A stretch of DNA of 64,000 bases from Aristolochia californica (GCA_029961685.1 JARWKL010000012.1:10819955-10883954); one strand, 5' to 3'; shown: positions 32,769 through 45,000, counted from the first letter of the stretch. The notes: generated by a model from the sequence alone, not told the origin. Program-made: numbers and translations.

Positions 32769-32941
32769 CCCCATCAAAAAGATCAAAATTTTTTGTGATT
32801 GGGAGTCCAAGACAGAGGAGCTTCATCCCCGTCAAAAAGATCAAAATTTATTTGTGGTTGGAAGTCCATGACATAGGAACTTCATCCTCGTCAAAAAGAT
32901 CAAAATTATTTGTGGTTGGAAGTCCATGACGGAGGAACTTA
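32769..32941 (+). repeat. three ~58-bp tandem repeats
   Basis: Units at 32769-32826, 32827-32885 and 32886-32941, each with 'caaaaagatcaaaat', 'ttgtg(g/a)ttgg(g/a)agtcca' and 'gaggaacttcat'. Related units occur inverted in the palindromic locus (about 17040-17370), showing common ancestry of the two internal regions. Confidence 0.85.
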
Positions 32942-32968
32942 TTATTTATTATTACATCTATGTAATTC

Positions 32969-32969
<1 letters not shown>

Positions 32970-33005
<36 letters not shown>
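32970..33005 (+). repeat. 36-base poly-C tract
   Basis: An uninterrupted run of 36 C within the nested element. It could reflect true homopolymer expansion or a sequencing or assembly artefact. The minus strand is G36, which may form quadruplex structures. Confidence 0.8.
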
Positions 33006-33310
33006 TTACCACTTGTGAGTTGTTGTCCTGTAGAGGGACATGGTGGTGGACACTTCAAAGCAATGTCGATAGACACACTACTGATAGAAGACAGAGTGTG
33101 CCCTACATCCAACATTAGGACTGGAGTATGAAGCAAAGGCTTACCGGCTAGGAGTGATTTTTACTCTCACTTATACAATGCCACATGGCCTCAATAAAGG
33201 ACGCAACAACGTGAGGAGGAGTATTGGAAGATGTGCCATTTTATAAAAAAAAATTATATACATCATCTGCAGCAAGCTGGGAATTCATGTTGTTCTCTCA
33301 CCCCAGCTTG

Positions 33311-33749
33311 ATGGAAGATAAGCACAAGCCCACACAACCAAGGAAGGCCCACATATCTAAGATAATATAAGATGGGCCACACGACCAAGGAAGGCCCACA
33401 AGATGGGCCCAAGCCCATAAGAAGTAGGACCCACAATGATTACCATGATCTAGCATCCTTATCACATCAATTGGAAGATCAAGAAGGACTCACAAAAGTA
33501 TCTTTATCTTAGGGTCACAACCAAGAAGAGTTTTAGTTTGAGTTATGTTTGTCTTTTATCTATATTGAGTTATTTAATTATGTTAGGACTTATCTTTAAG
33601 TGTTAGAGTTTGGGTGTAATTGGGGCAAGGTTAGTTTTATTGTAATTGGACTCTACTACCTTCCTCTATTATAAATAGAGGTTCATGTACTCTGATTACA
33701 ACAAGTTATTGATGTCAATGAAGTATTTCACTTTTCCATAAATGCAACA
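33311..33749 (+). repeat. 3' LTR of nested element (5' end damaged)
   Basis: About 439 bp. The junction reads 'ccagcttga|tggaagataag', whereas the intact family junction at 17464 is GCTTGAGGGGGAG followed by TGTTGGAAGA. About ten bases, including most of the PPT and the first LTR bases, are therefore lost. An extra ~30-bp segment repeating 'cacgaccaaggaaggcccaca' near 33376-33405 makes it longer than the 5' LTR. It ends AATGCAACA, followed by the TTTTC duplication. Confidence 0.88.
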
Positions 33750-33754
33750 TTTTC

Positions 33755-34165
33755 TGAATTCCTTAGGATAGCTGTTATGATAAGATGACAACACTGTGGC
33801 AACCAGAGGAGAAGAGAGAGACAAATAAATGTGATTCTTATAGAGAATGAGGTTGTCATGAAGGGACCAATTTGGAAGCATATTTCCTACTGCAATGTCC
33901 CAGAATAACTCTTGCAATTCAGGTGTGCATCTGTTTTCCGCCTTGATGGAGTCCAATAGTAGTGGGGTGGGGTGACTAATGGCACACAATTGTGCAGATG
34001 TTTCTGATTGGCGTGAGAGGGCATCTGCTATTGCGTTCAATCTACCCGCCTTATGTTCCACCGTAAAATCAAATCCTAGTAATTTACTTATCCAATGCTG
34101 CTGATGCAAAGTGGAGATGTGCTGATCCAACGAGTATTTCAAACTGTAATGGTCAGTACGTATGA
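33755..34165 (-). pseudogene. pol: RNase H C-terminus and start of integrase zinc-binding region, element B
   Basis: Most of a 148-codon - strand frame (33696-34142). It begins just after the RNase H motif VIRTDHYS, includes FDFTVEHKAGRLNAIADALS (the last catalytic Asp of RNase H in ADALS), and then the linker into integrase with LLDSIKAEN and NLILYKNHIYL. The first zinc-binding His lies near 33785. The homologous sequence stops at the TTTTC duplication, where the nested element cuts integrase in two; the rest of the open frame (33696-33750) is LTR sequence. Confidence 0.85.
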
Positions 34166-34500
34166 CAAAATATCTATCCCATAAATGCGGTCTCTAGTGG
34201 CGGACTGCCTTAGCTAAGCCAATAAATTCATGTTCATAGGCGGGTAATTTGATATGGTGAAGTGAGAGTTGACGGCTGAAATAGGCAATAGGATGGTGAA
34301 CCTGTTGCAGCACCCGGCCCAATACCTCCTCCTGAGGCATCACATTCTACCATAAATAGCTCCTTAAAATCTGGTAACTGTAATACAGGCGCAGTGGCTA
34401 GTGTTGTTTTGAGTTGTTGGAATGTTGTGTTGGTGTTTTCATTCCAATTGAAGGCATTGCGGTGTACCAGGTTGGATAAAGGTGCTGCTAAGGTCATATA
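34166..34500 (-). pseudogene. pol: RNase H N-terminal part, element B
   Basis: A - strand frame (34234-34497) with [20 protein letters not shown] and FMVECDASGGGIG, carrying the first catalytic Asp. A frameshift follows right after GGIG (element A has AVLQQLG here), so the product becomes nonsense. The segment with YEHEFIGLAKAV (catalytic Glu) is in another frame near 34205-34235. Confidence 0.82.
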
Positions 34501-35300
34501 ATTTGGAATGAACTTTTCTATAATAGCCTGCTAAGCCCAAAAAACCCCGTAAAGCTGAAATATTTCTAGGTTGAGGCCACTGTGTGATAGCTGCAATTTT
34601 TTCGGGTCCACTGTAACCCCTACTTCTGTAATAATGTGCCCCAAATAAGTTACCTATTGGCTCCCAAAAGTACACTTGGTCATTTTTATGTAAAGGCAAT
34701 GGGCTCAAAGAAGTTGGAGAACCATGTGTAAATGTTCTAAATGTTGAAGCCATGACTTGCTGAAAATTAATATATCATCAAAGAACACTATTTTTTTTTT
34801 TGGAGATAGGCACTAAATACCTCATTCATTAATGCCTGGAACGTTAAAGGAGCATTGGAGAGACCAAAGGGCATCACAATGAACTCAAAGTGTCCATGAT
34901 GAGTATGGAATGTTGTCTTCTCTATATCCGGAGGATGCATGCGGACTTGATGATACCCCGAACGCAAATTCTACTTAGTGAGAAATTGAGCCCCATGTAC
35001 TTCATCTGATAATTCTTCCACGACGGGTATAGGAAAATTGTCCTTGATAGTCTTGGCATTTAATTGCGGTAGTCCACGTATAACCTCCAAGTGTTGTCAT
35101 GTTTCTTGACCAATAAGACTAGAGAGAGAAGGGGGACTTACTCTGTCTTATGAGGCCTTGTTCGAGCATAATGTTGCATTGCCATTCTATTTCATCCTTT
35201 TGCAAGTGTGGGTAGCAATAAGGACACACGAGTACCACTTCGGAGCCAGCCTTCAAACAAATCTGATGATCACAATGTCTCAATGGCGGTAGAGCCGTTG
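34501..35300 (-). pseudogene. pol: reverse transcriptase, element B (many lesions)
   Basis: The RT domain is recognisable only in pieces. The AKTIKDNFPIPVV stretch is near 35025-35065. The catalytic [11 protein letters not shown] is read from the complement of 34760-34790, beside a T12-13 homopolymer (34789-34801) that shifts the frame. The thumb segment [18 protein letters not shown] lies within the frame 34439-34753. Stops and frameshifts separate these blocks, so no functional RT is possible. Confidence 0.8.
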
Positions 35301-35809
35301 GTTCCTAAAAAAGGTCAGTAAACTCATCCAACAAATTTTCTAAGGTGGTAGGTTGATGGTGCTTTTGCTGAAGTACATGTAAATGGGCTGGAATGTCAGC
35401 CTTATGGCCTTGTAAAGTGACCTTGTCACCAACCCACTCAAAACTCATGGTCAATGCAGCGAAGTCCCATAGTATAGGTCCAATGTTTGGAGTCATTTAA
35501 TGCCCAAAACCATATCAAATCCCGCTAATGGTATAAAGAGAAATTCTGCTGAAAATTGGTGACCTTCAATCGAAAACAGAACTGCCTTGCCGACCCCATA
35601 ACTTGGAACCTTTTCATTGTTAGCCATTGAAACCAAAGTTATTGGCCGAGGTTGAACCTAAAGATTTAAATGTGGGGCAGCAGTGAAACTCAAAAAATTA
35701 AGAGTACTACCAGAGTCCACTAGACTTAAGAGTGGAGAGAAATTTCTGGTTCTTCCAATTCCGGTTCTTCCCCCTCAGGTGCTGGTTCCTCCTCCTCATC
35801 TACTTCCAA
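35301..35809 (-). pseudogene. pol: aspartic protease, element B
   Basis: The active-site stretch LVDSGSTLNFL is on the - strand near 35693-35732. Downstream the flap region (IPLAGFDMVLGI-like, near 35500-35535) is interrupted by a stop, and the frame 35305-35496 (IGPILWDFAALTMSF) carries the end of the domain. It is homologous to 6520-6900 of element A. Confidence 0.75.
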
Positions 35810-36418
35810 CTAAAATAATTTTTGGCATTGAAGCCCAAATGTATACTGTTCATCACAATTATAACATAAACTTTTGGATCTTCGTTGTTCCATTTCTGCT
35901 ATGTTCAATTTTTTGATGAATGCTGGTTGAGATGGACCGGTCTTAGGGGATGTAGGGGCGTTTGCAGAAACATTATTGTGCCATGGTTGAGCTGTGGAGG
36001 TGATTCCAGGAATGGATATCGCTCCTTGCCAATTTGGCCTGTGGTATTGAATCTTTTGTTTGGCTTCTAATGTTCTGGCACAATTCATTGCTCGTGCCAA
36101 ATTTGTGGGGACAATGAGTTCCGCCTCTAAACGTAAGGACTCTGTCAAGCCTGCTGTAAATAACCCCACCAATTGATCCACCCTGACAATCTTGCAGGCC
36201 CTGACCAATTTTTCTTGGAATAATTTTTGATAGTGCTCGACACTACCTATTTGGCGGAGCAGCACTAAATCCCCCAATGGGTTGCTTTGAGCTCGTGGCC
36301 CAAACCAAACCGTACACAACTCTTTAAATTCCACCCAATCTAAATTCGGATTCTCCATTTCTAATTGATGGCCCCAAAGCTGCGCTTCATTGAGCATGAG
36401 GAAGGCGGCCAACCCCAC
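35810..36418 (-). pseudogene. gag: Gag C-terminal domain and zinc knuckle, element B
   Basis: A 202-codon - strand frame, the longest intact piece of Gag in this copy. It contains LAAFLMLNEAQLWGHQLEM, VWFGPRAQSNPLGDLVLL, LFTAGLTESLRLEAELIVP and the knuckle CYNCDEQYTFGLQC, in which the expected His is missing (CxxC...GHxC in element A, GLQC here). Here the region between Gag and knuckle is open (KKLNIAEMEQRRSKS), while element A has a stop codon at that position. Structural role in particle assembly; this copy is broken upstream. Confidence 0.85.
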
Positions 36419-36840
36419 CTTGTCTATTTCAGCCGTCCTTTGGTGAGAAAAAAAATTTTACACCTATAAAGCCAAATCAAAGGGTCCTTAGACCCATTAA
36501 AAATTGGAAAGTCCAATTTTGTATATATCGGAATGGTCCCACCATGGACCAAAAAACATGCCATTTGCTGGATGCTCTGTTCGTCCAACAAAATGGTCCC
36601 CTTGCGTGGTTGTAGGGCTTCTCCCTCCTTCCCAAGGGGTTGGGTTTCTTACCCCCATCCATTCATTTATCGTAGTAGGTAAAACTTGAACTTGTGCATT
36701 TACCTGGTAAGAAACTTGAGAAACTCTGCTGTCCACCAACACAGCCAGACGACCCTCACTTTCTTCCTGCCCTGCATGAATCAATTCTCTGAGGCTGGCT
36801 AGCAATTCCGCGTTGTTGGATGACTATTCCATACTGACCT
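36419..36840 (-). pseudogene. gag: Gag N-terminal part, element B
   Basis: A - strand frame (36497-36805) beginning near LLASLRELIHAGQEESEGRL, helical and probably coiled coil, then a Pro/Gly-rich linker and IYKIGLSNF, the start of the Gag domain. Frameshifts around 36435-36500, including an A8 run near 36450, separate it from the next Gag segment. Upstream, the frame that runs out of the LTR through the PBS meets a TAG at 36824. Confidence 0.75.
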
Positions 36841-36852
36841 GCTCTGATAACA
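36841..36852 (-). other. primer binding site of element B
   Basis: Plus strand gctctgataaca; on the - strand TGTTATCAGAGC, one mismatch to TGGTATCAGAGC (tRNA-iMet complement). It starts three bases inside from the LTR end, as in element A. Confidence 0.8.
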
Positions 36853-36855
36853 AGA

Positions 36856-37334
36856 TGTTGTGGTCTCTGACCATTGGACGAGTAATACGATGAAGGGAGA
36901 GGTCTTCTTGCAACTCAGGGGTAGAACCAGGTCGTCTTGATCTTCCTGGTCGACCTATGATGGCAAATTGTGGTTGAAAACGGAATGGAATGAAGATAGA
37001 GAAGGATGAACTGAGAATTGAGTGGAGAAGGGAACCAGGCTCGCCAAAGGGCAACCTGAACCTTGGCTTCCTCAAGGGGAACGCCGACCCTAGGTTCCTT
37101 GGAGGAGAATGCTGATCCTTTCAAGTAAATTCTTGCTTAATTCATTCTTACCCCCGTGAGACCCCCTTAAGCCTAATCACGCAAAGGTAATCCCAAGTGA
37201 TGAGTTATTACAATACTACCCTTCCGACCTACATCATACCATAAACTTAAATAAAAGAAAACATAATTCCTAACGAGTTATGAACTCAGCCGCGTCGCCT
37301 CTGGATAACTCGGTCTGCTATCGAGTCTACAACA
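36856..37334 (-). repeat. 5' LTR of gypsy element B
   Basis: 479 bp; on the - strand TGTTGTAGACTCGATAGC...GACCACAACA. The start resembles element A's TGTTATGGACTCTATAGC, so the two families are related. The 83-codon frame 36824-37075 runs from inside this LTR through the PBS to position 36824, and is matched by an open frame in the other LTR despite 11% divergence. Confidence 0.92.
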
Positions 37335-40300
37335 CATGTGTAACGACCTATATTTTAGTAAGAGATGACTTGTGGATTGGGAGTCAACACTTAGTTAAAA
37401 ACCCACCGCCTCCCCCTTCTTTCGATGATTGAAAAACCTAATATATAAAAAATAAAATAGGTTACAATCCCAAATAATTATAGAGACTTTTTGGAAATTT
37501 CTCTCTCTATATTTCTACATCTCCATTTTAGATGTACATTTGTTTTTAAGTCCAAACTTGAGTTTTTACTTTCCCTTTATCTCGTAAACAAAAGATAAGG
37601 CAAATAGATCACAACAAAATTAAAATTTTAGAGTTTATGTATGGGAAAAATTAAGAACAAAAAAAAAATGTAAGCAAAGAAAATTTATTCACACACCACA
37701 AATGACCACAAAAGTTTTGTTATCCAAGTTTGGGAAATTCCACTAGTTCAACCCTAATAGCTTCGAATTTTATAAGAAAGAGATTTATAATTGATGCAAA
37801 CATGTTTTAAATATGGATATGCATGGTTGAAAAATGTTCAAGGCACAAATGACCTATGGATCCAAACCTTTTAAAGAGAACAACAAATGCACTTTAAATT
37901 CTCAAGTGAACGTGCACTTTAAAACAAGCCATTTTTTGCCCATTTACAAAAACGTTGACCAAACAATCATAGATCATTGTAAAGTGATCGATCGGTCAAT
38001 CATGCTAACCGGCTATATTTTTGTAAGAAATGACTTGTGGATTGGGAGTCAACACTCAGTTAAAAATCCCCCGCCTCCCCATTCATCCAATGATTGCAAA
38101 ACCATATATATAAAAACTGAAAGAGTTTACATTCCAAAAAAATCAACATTTTTTCATCTCCATTTTAGATGTATATATTTTTGTTAAGTTCAAACATGAG
38201 TTTTCACTTTCCCTTTATCTCATAAACAAAAGAAAGGCAAATAGATAAAAAAAAAAAAATTATGTTTATGTATGGGAAAAATTAAGAACAAAAAAAAAAT
38301 GTAATTAAAAAAAATTTATTCGCACACAACAAATGAGTACAAAATTTTTGTTATCCACGTTTGGAAATTCCACTAGTTCAACCCCAAGAGCTTGGAATTT
38401 TATAAGAAAGAGATTTATAATTGAAGCAAACATGTTTTGAATATGGATATGCATGGTTGAAACATGTTAAAGATTCAAATAACCTATGGATCCAAACCTT
38501 TTAAAGAGAACAAAAAATGCTCATTAAATTTTCAAGTGAACGTACGGTAGGATATTTACTTGACTCATACAAGCCATTTTTTGTCCATTTACAGAAATGT
38601 TCACCTAACAATCATAGATCATCATATAGTGATTGATCGATAAATCATTCGCAACGTTCTATATTTTTATAAGAAATGACTTGTGAATTGGGAGTCAATA
38701 CTCAGTTAAAAATCCCCCACCTCTCCCTTCTTCCTATGATTGCAAAACCTAATATATAAAAACTAAAAGAGTTTAATCTTCCAAAAAATTACAAAGACTT
38801 TTTGGAATTATCTCTCTCTACATTTGTGCATCTCCATTTTAGATGTATCTTTTTTTAAGTCAAAACATGAGTTATCACTTTCCCTTTATCTCGTAAACAA
38901 AAAGAAAAGGCAAATAGATCACAACAAAAAAAAATTTAGAGTTTATGTATGGGAAAAATTAAGAACAATAACCAATGTAAGTAAATAAAATTTATTTGCA
39001 CACCACAAATGAACACAAAAGTTTTGTTATCCAAGTTTTGAGAAATTCCAATAGTTCGACCCTAATAGCTTGGAATTTTAACAGAAAGAGATTTCTAATT
39101 GATCCAAACATGTTTTAAATATGGATATGCATGGTTGAAATATGTTACGGATGCAAATGACCTATGGATCCAAACCTTTTAAAGAAAACAACAAATGCTC
39201 AATAAATTCTCAAGTGAACGTGCGATTGGATATTTACCCGAATAGAACTAGCCATTTATTGCTAATTTACGAAAAGGTTGACCTAACAATCATAGATCAT
39301 TGTAAAGTAATTGATCTATCGATCATGCATAATGGGCTATATTTTGGTAAGAAATGAATTGTGGATTGGGAGTCTACACTTAGTTAAAAATCCCATGCCT
39401 CCCCTTTTTTCCAATGATTGCAAAATCTATCATATGAAAACTAAAAGAGTTTACAATCCCTAAAAATTATAGAGACTTTTTGGAATTATCTATCGCTACA
39501 TTTGTGCATCTAAATTTTTTATGTATATATTTTTTTTAAAAATCAAAACTTGATTTTTCTATTTCCCTTTATCTCGTAAACAAAAAGATAAGGCAAATAC
39601 ATCACATCAAAATGAAAATTTTAGATTTTATTTACAGGAAAAATTAAGAACAATAACAAATGTAAGTGATGAAAATTTATTCACACACCACAAATGAACA
39701 CAAAATTTTCATTATCCAAGTTTGGGAAACTCCACTAGTTCAACCCTAACGGTTTGGAATTTTATAAGAAAGATATTTCTAATTGATCCTAATATGATTT
39801 AAATATGGATATGCATGGTTGAAACATGTTAAAGATGCAAATGACCTTTGGATCAAAACATTTTAAGAGAAAAACAAATGCTCATTAAATTTTCAAGTGA
39901 ACATCGCAGGGATATTTACCCGAGTCAAACAAGCCATTTTTTACTCATTTTCAAAAAAGCTGATCTAACAATCATAGATCATTATATAGTGAAGGATCGA
40001 TCAATCATGCGTAACGGGCTATATTTTTGTAAGAAATGACTTGTGGATGAGGAGTCAACACTCAGTTAAAAATCTCCCACCTCCCCCTTCTTCCGATGAT
40101 TTCAAAACATAATATATAAAAACTAAAAGAGTTTATAGTCCCTAAATATTATAGAGACTTTTTGGAATTATCTCTCTCTACATTTGTCATTCTCCATTTT
40201 AGATTTACATTTTTTAATATCAAAACTTGAGTTTTCACTTCCCCTTTATCCAGTCTACAAAAAGATAAGGCAAATAGATCACAACATAATGAAAATTTTA

Positions 40301-42032
40301 GAGTTTATGTATGGGAAAAATTAAGAACAATAACAAATGTAAAAAATAAAAATTTATTCACACACCACAAATGAACACAAAAGTTTTGTTTTCCAAGTTT
40401 TTGGAAATTCCTCTAGTTCAACACTAACAACTTGGAATTTTATAAGAAAGAGATATCTAATTGATCCTAATATGATTTAAAAATGGATATGCATGGTTGA
40501 AACATGTTAAAGATGCAAATGACCTTTGGATCCAAACCTTTTAAGAGAATAACAAATGCTCATTAAATTCTCAAGTGAACATCGCAGGGATATTTACCCG
40601 AGTCAAACAAGCCATTTTTTACCCATTTTCAAAAAAGTTGATTTGACAATCATAGATCATTATATAGTGAAGGATCGATCAATCATGCGTAACGGGATAT
40701 ATTTTTGTAAGAAATGACTTGTGGATGAGGAGTCAACACTCAGTTAAAAATCCCCCACCTCCCCCTTCTTTCGATGATTGGAAAACCTTATATTTAAAAA
40801 CTAATAGAGTTAACAATCCCTACAAATTACATAGACTCTTTGGAATTATCTCTCTCTACATTTGTGCATCTCCATTTAGACGTATACTATTTTTAAATCA
40901 AAACTTGAGTTTTCACTTACCCTTTATCTCGAAACTAAAAGATATGGCAAATAGATCACAACAAATTGAAAATTTTATAGTTTATGTATGGGAAAAATTA
41001 AGAACCAAAACTATGTAAATAAAGAAAAGTTTTTGTTTTTCTAGTTTTGGGAATTCCACTAGTTCAACCTTAATTGCTTGGGATTTCATCAGAAAGAGAT
41101 TTCTAATTGATCCTAACATCTTTTAAATATGGATATGCATGGTTGAAACATGTTAAAGATGCAAATAACCTATGTATCCAAACCTTTTAAAGAGAACAAC
41201 AAATGCTCATTAAATTCTCAAGTGAATGTGCGGTGGGATTTTACCTGAGTAAAACAAGCCTTTTTTGCCCATTTACAAAAAAACTGACCTAACAATCATA
41301 GATCATTGTAAAGTGATTGAATGGTCAATCATGAATAATGGGTTATATTTTTTAATGAAATTACTTGTGGATTGCGAGTCAACACTCAATTAAAAATCCC
41401 ATGCGTCCTCCTTCCGATGATTGCAAAAACTAATATATAAAAACTAAAAGAGTTAACAATCCCTAAAAATTACAAAGACTTTTTGGAATTATCTCTCTCT
41501 AAATTTGTGCATCTCCATATTAGATGTATATTTTTGTTTTTAAATTAAAACTTGAGTTTTCACTTTCCTTTTATCTCGTCAACAAAACGATAAGGCAAAT
41601 AGATCACAACAAAATGGAAATTTAGAGTTTATTTATGGAAAAAATTAAGAACAATAACAAATGTATGTAAAGAAAATTTATTCACACACCACAAATTCAC
41701 ACAAAAGTTTTGTTATCCTTGTTTGGAAAATTCCACTAGTTGAACCCTAATAGCATGGAACTTTATAAGAAAGATATTTTAAATATGGATACGCATGGTT
41801 GAAACATGTTCAAGATGCAAACGACCTATGGATCAAACATTTTTAAAGAGAACAACGAATGCTCAATAAATTTTCAAGTGAGCATGTGGTGGGATATTTA
41901 CCCGACTCATATGAGCCATTTTTAGCCCATTTACAAAAAATATGACCTAATAATCATAGATCATTGTAAAGTGATAGATTGATCAATCATGCGGAACGGG
42001 CTATATTTTGTTAGAAATGACTTGTGGATGAG
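37335..42032 (+). repeat. satellite array, block 7a
   Basis: Phase motifs at 37381, 38046, 38692, 39370, 40052, 40730 and 41376. The monomers around 39.85-40.05 kb and 40.5-40.73 kb share rare variants ('aacatcgcagggat', 'gtgaaggatcgatc', 'ggatgaggagtcaac') and look like a recent duplication. The 37381 monomer resembles those at 55378 and 59429. A short deletion near 41010-41025 removes part of one monomer. No gene is seen. Confidence 0.92.
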
Positions 42033-45000
42033 GAGTCAAGAAGACTCAGTTAAAAATCCCCCGCCTTCCTCTTCTTTTGATGATGATTGCAAAACCTAAT
42101 ATTTAAAAACTAAAAGAGTTAACAATCTCTAAAAATAACATAAATTTTTTTGAATTATCTCTCTCTACATTTGTGCATCTCCATTTTAGACGTATATTTT
42201 TTTTAAAATCAAAACTTAAGTTTTCACTTTCCCTTTATCTCGTAAATATTTATAGTTTATGTATGGGAAAAATTAAGAACAATAACAATGTCAATAAAGA
42301 AAATTTATTCACACACCACAAATGAGCACAAAAGTTTTGTTTTCCTAGTTTTTGAAATTCTACTTATTCAACCCTAACAACTTGGAATTTCATAAGAAAG
42401 AGATTTATAATTGATCCTAACATGTTTTAAATATGCATATGCGTGGTTGAAACATGTTAAAGATGCAGATGACCTATGTATCCAAACCACTTAAAGAGAA
42501 CAACAAACGCTCATTAAATTATCAAGTGAACGTGGGGTGGGATTTCACCCGTGTCAAACAAGCCATTTTCTGCCTATTTACAAAAAAGCTGACCTATCAT
42601 AGATCATTGTAAAGTGATTAAATGGTCAATCATGAGTAACAGTCTATATTTTTGTAAGAAATTACCTATGGATTAGGATTCAACACTCAATTAAAAATCC
42701 CATGCCTCTCCTTTCTTTCGATGATTGCAAAACCTAATATATAAAAACTAAATGAGTTAACAATCCCAAAAAATTACAGAGACTTTTTGGAATTATCTCT
42801 CTCTACATTTGTGCATCTAAATTTTAGATGTATATATTTTTTTTTAATTCGAACCTTGAGTTTTCACTTTCCTTTTATCTTGTCAACAAAACGGTAAGGC
42901 AAATAGATCACAAGAAAATGAAAAATTTAAATTTTATGTATGGGAAAAATTTAGAACAATAACAATATAAGTAAAGAAAATTTATTCACACACCACATAT
43001 GCACACAAATTTTTAGTTATCCTTGTTTGAAAAATTCCACTAGTTGAACCCTAATAACTTGGAATTTTATAAGAAAGAGATTTCTAATTGATGCAAACAT
43101 GTTTTAAATATGGATACGCATGGCTCAAACATGTTAAAGATGCAAATGACCTGTCGATCCATACCTTTTAAAGAGAACAACGAATGCTTATGAAATTTTC
43201 AAGTGAACGTGTGGTGGGATATTTACTCGACTCGTACAAGCCTTTTTTTGCCCATTTAAAAAAAAGCTGACCTAACAATTATAGATCATTGTAAAGTGAT
43301 TGATCAATAAATCATTGTAACGGGCTATATTTTTGTAAGAAATAACTTGTGCATTGGGTGTCAACACTCAGTTAAAAATCCCACGCCTCCCCCTTCTTCC
43401 GATGATTGGAAAACCTAATATATAAAAACAAAAAGAGTTTAAAATACAAAAAAATTACAGCGAATTTTTAGAATTATCTCTATCTACATTTGCTCATCTC
43501 CATTTTAGATGGATATATTTTTTTGAGTCCATACATGAGTTTTTACTTCCCTTTATCTCGTAAACAAATGATAAGGCAAATAGATCACAACAAAATCAAA
43601 ATTTTAGAGTTTATGTATGGGAAAAATTAAGAACAATAACAAATGTCAGTAAAGAAAATTTTTTCACACACCACAAATGAACACAAAAGTTTTGTTATCC
43701 AAGTTTTCAGAAATTCCAATAGTTCAACCCTAACATTTTGGAATTTTATAAGAAAGAGATTTCTAATTGATCCTAACATGTTTTAAATATGGATATGCAT
43801 AGTTGAAACATGTTAAAGATGCAAATGACCTATGGATCCAAACATTTTAAAGATAAAAACAAATGCTCAATAAATTCTCAAATGAACGTGTGATGGGATA
43901 TTTACCCGAATAGAACTAGCCATTTTTTGCCCAATTACAAAATGGTTGACCTAACAGTCATAGATCATTTTAAAGTGATGGATCGATCAATCATGTGTAA
44001 CGAGGTATATTTTTCTAAGAAAGGACTTGTGGATGTTGAGTCAACACTCAGTAAAAAATCCCTTGCCTCCCTCTACTTCTGATGATTGCAAAACCTAATA
44101 TTTAGAAACTAAAGGAGTTAACAATCCCTACAAAGACTTTTTGGAATTATCTCTCTCTACATTTGTGCATCTCCATTTTAGACGTATATTTTTTTTTAAT
44201 CAAAACTTAAGTTTTCACTTTCCCTTTCTCTCTTAAACAAAAAGATACGAAAAATAGATCACAACAAATATAAAATTCATAGTTCATATGGGAAAAATTA
44301 AGAACAATAAAAATGTAAGTAAAGAAAATTTATTCACACACCACAAATGAACATAAAAGTTTTGTTTTCCTAGTTTTGGGAATTCTACTAGTTCAACCTG
44401 AACATTTTGGAATTTCAAAAGGAAAGAGATTTCTAATTGATCCTAACATGTTTTAAATATGGATATGCGTGGTTGAAACATGTTAAAGATTCAAAGGACC
44501 TATGTATGCAAACCATTTACATATAACAGTAAATGCTCATTAAATTCTCAAGTGAACGTGCGGTGAGATTTCACCTGAGTCAAACAATCCATTTTCTGCC
44601 CATTTACAAAAAAACATGACCTAAAACGGTCAATCATGAGTAACAGGCTACATTTTTCTATGAAATTACTTGTGGATTGGGAGTCGACACTCAGTTAAAA
44701 ATCCCATTCCTCCCCCTTCTTCCGATGATTGCAAAACCTAATATATAAAAACTAAAAGAGTTAACAATCCCAAAAATTTACAAAGATTTTTTGGAATTAT
44801 CACTATCTACATTTGTGCATTTCAAGTTTAGATGTATATATATTTTTTTTAAATCAAAACAAGAGTTTTCACTTTCCTTTTATCTCTTGAACAAAAAGAT
44901 AAGGCAAATAGATCACAACAAAATGAAAAATTTAAATTTTATGTGTGGGAAAAATTAAGAACAATAACAATGTGAGTAAATAAAATTTATTCACACACCA

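Larger units (their letters stand above)
31002..33749 (+). mobile_element. non-autonomous LTR retrotransposon nested in element B (LARD/TRIM-like, Copia-type LTR)
   Basis: A 2748-bp element with LTRs of 411 bp (31002-31412) and about 439 bp (33311-33749), flanked by a perfect 5-bp duplication TTTTC (30997-31001, 33750-33754) inside the integrase region of element B. A canonical PBS follows the 5' LTR. The internal region of about 1.9 kb has no recognisable gag or pol, so it must have relied on another element's enzymes. It contains four degenerate ~200-bp tandem repeats (31645-32400), three 58-bp repeats (32769-32941) and a 36-base C run. LTR divergence is about 4-5% by eye, less than that of element B, as nesting requires. 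LTR and 3' internal sequence are related to the palindromic locus at 16503. Confidence 0.92.
29298..37334 (-). mobile_element. Ty3/gypsy LTR retrotransposon, element B (degenerate, with nested insertion)
   Basis: An 8037-bp locus, of which about 5.3 kb is the gypsy element itself, on the - strand. Both LTRs are 479 bp (36856-37334 upstream and 29298-29776 downstream) and differ at about 54 sites by eye (about 11%). The target duplication is CATGC/CATGT (29293-29297, 37335-37339) with one mismatch. The layout matches element A: PBS, Gag, zinc knuckle, protease, RT, RNase H, integrase, chromodomain, PPT. Many stops and frameshifts are present. A second LTR element (31002-33749) sits inside the integrase region with its own TSD. 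With element B and one duplication removed, the monomer is 677 bp. Confidence 0.93.
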
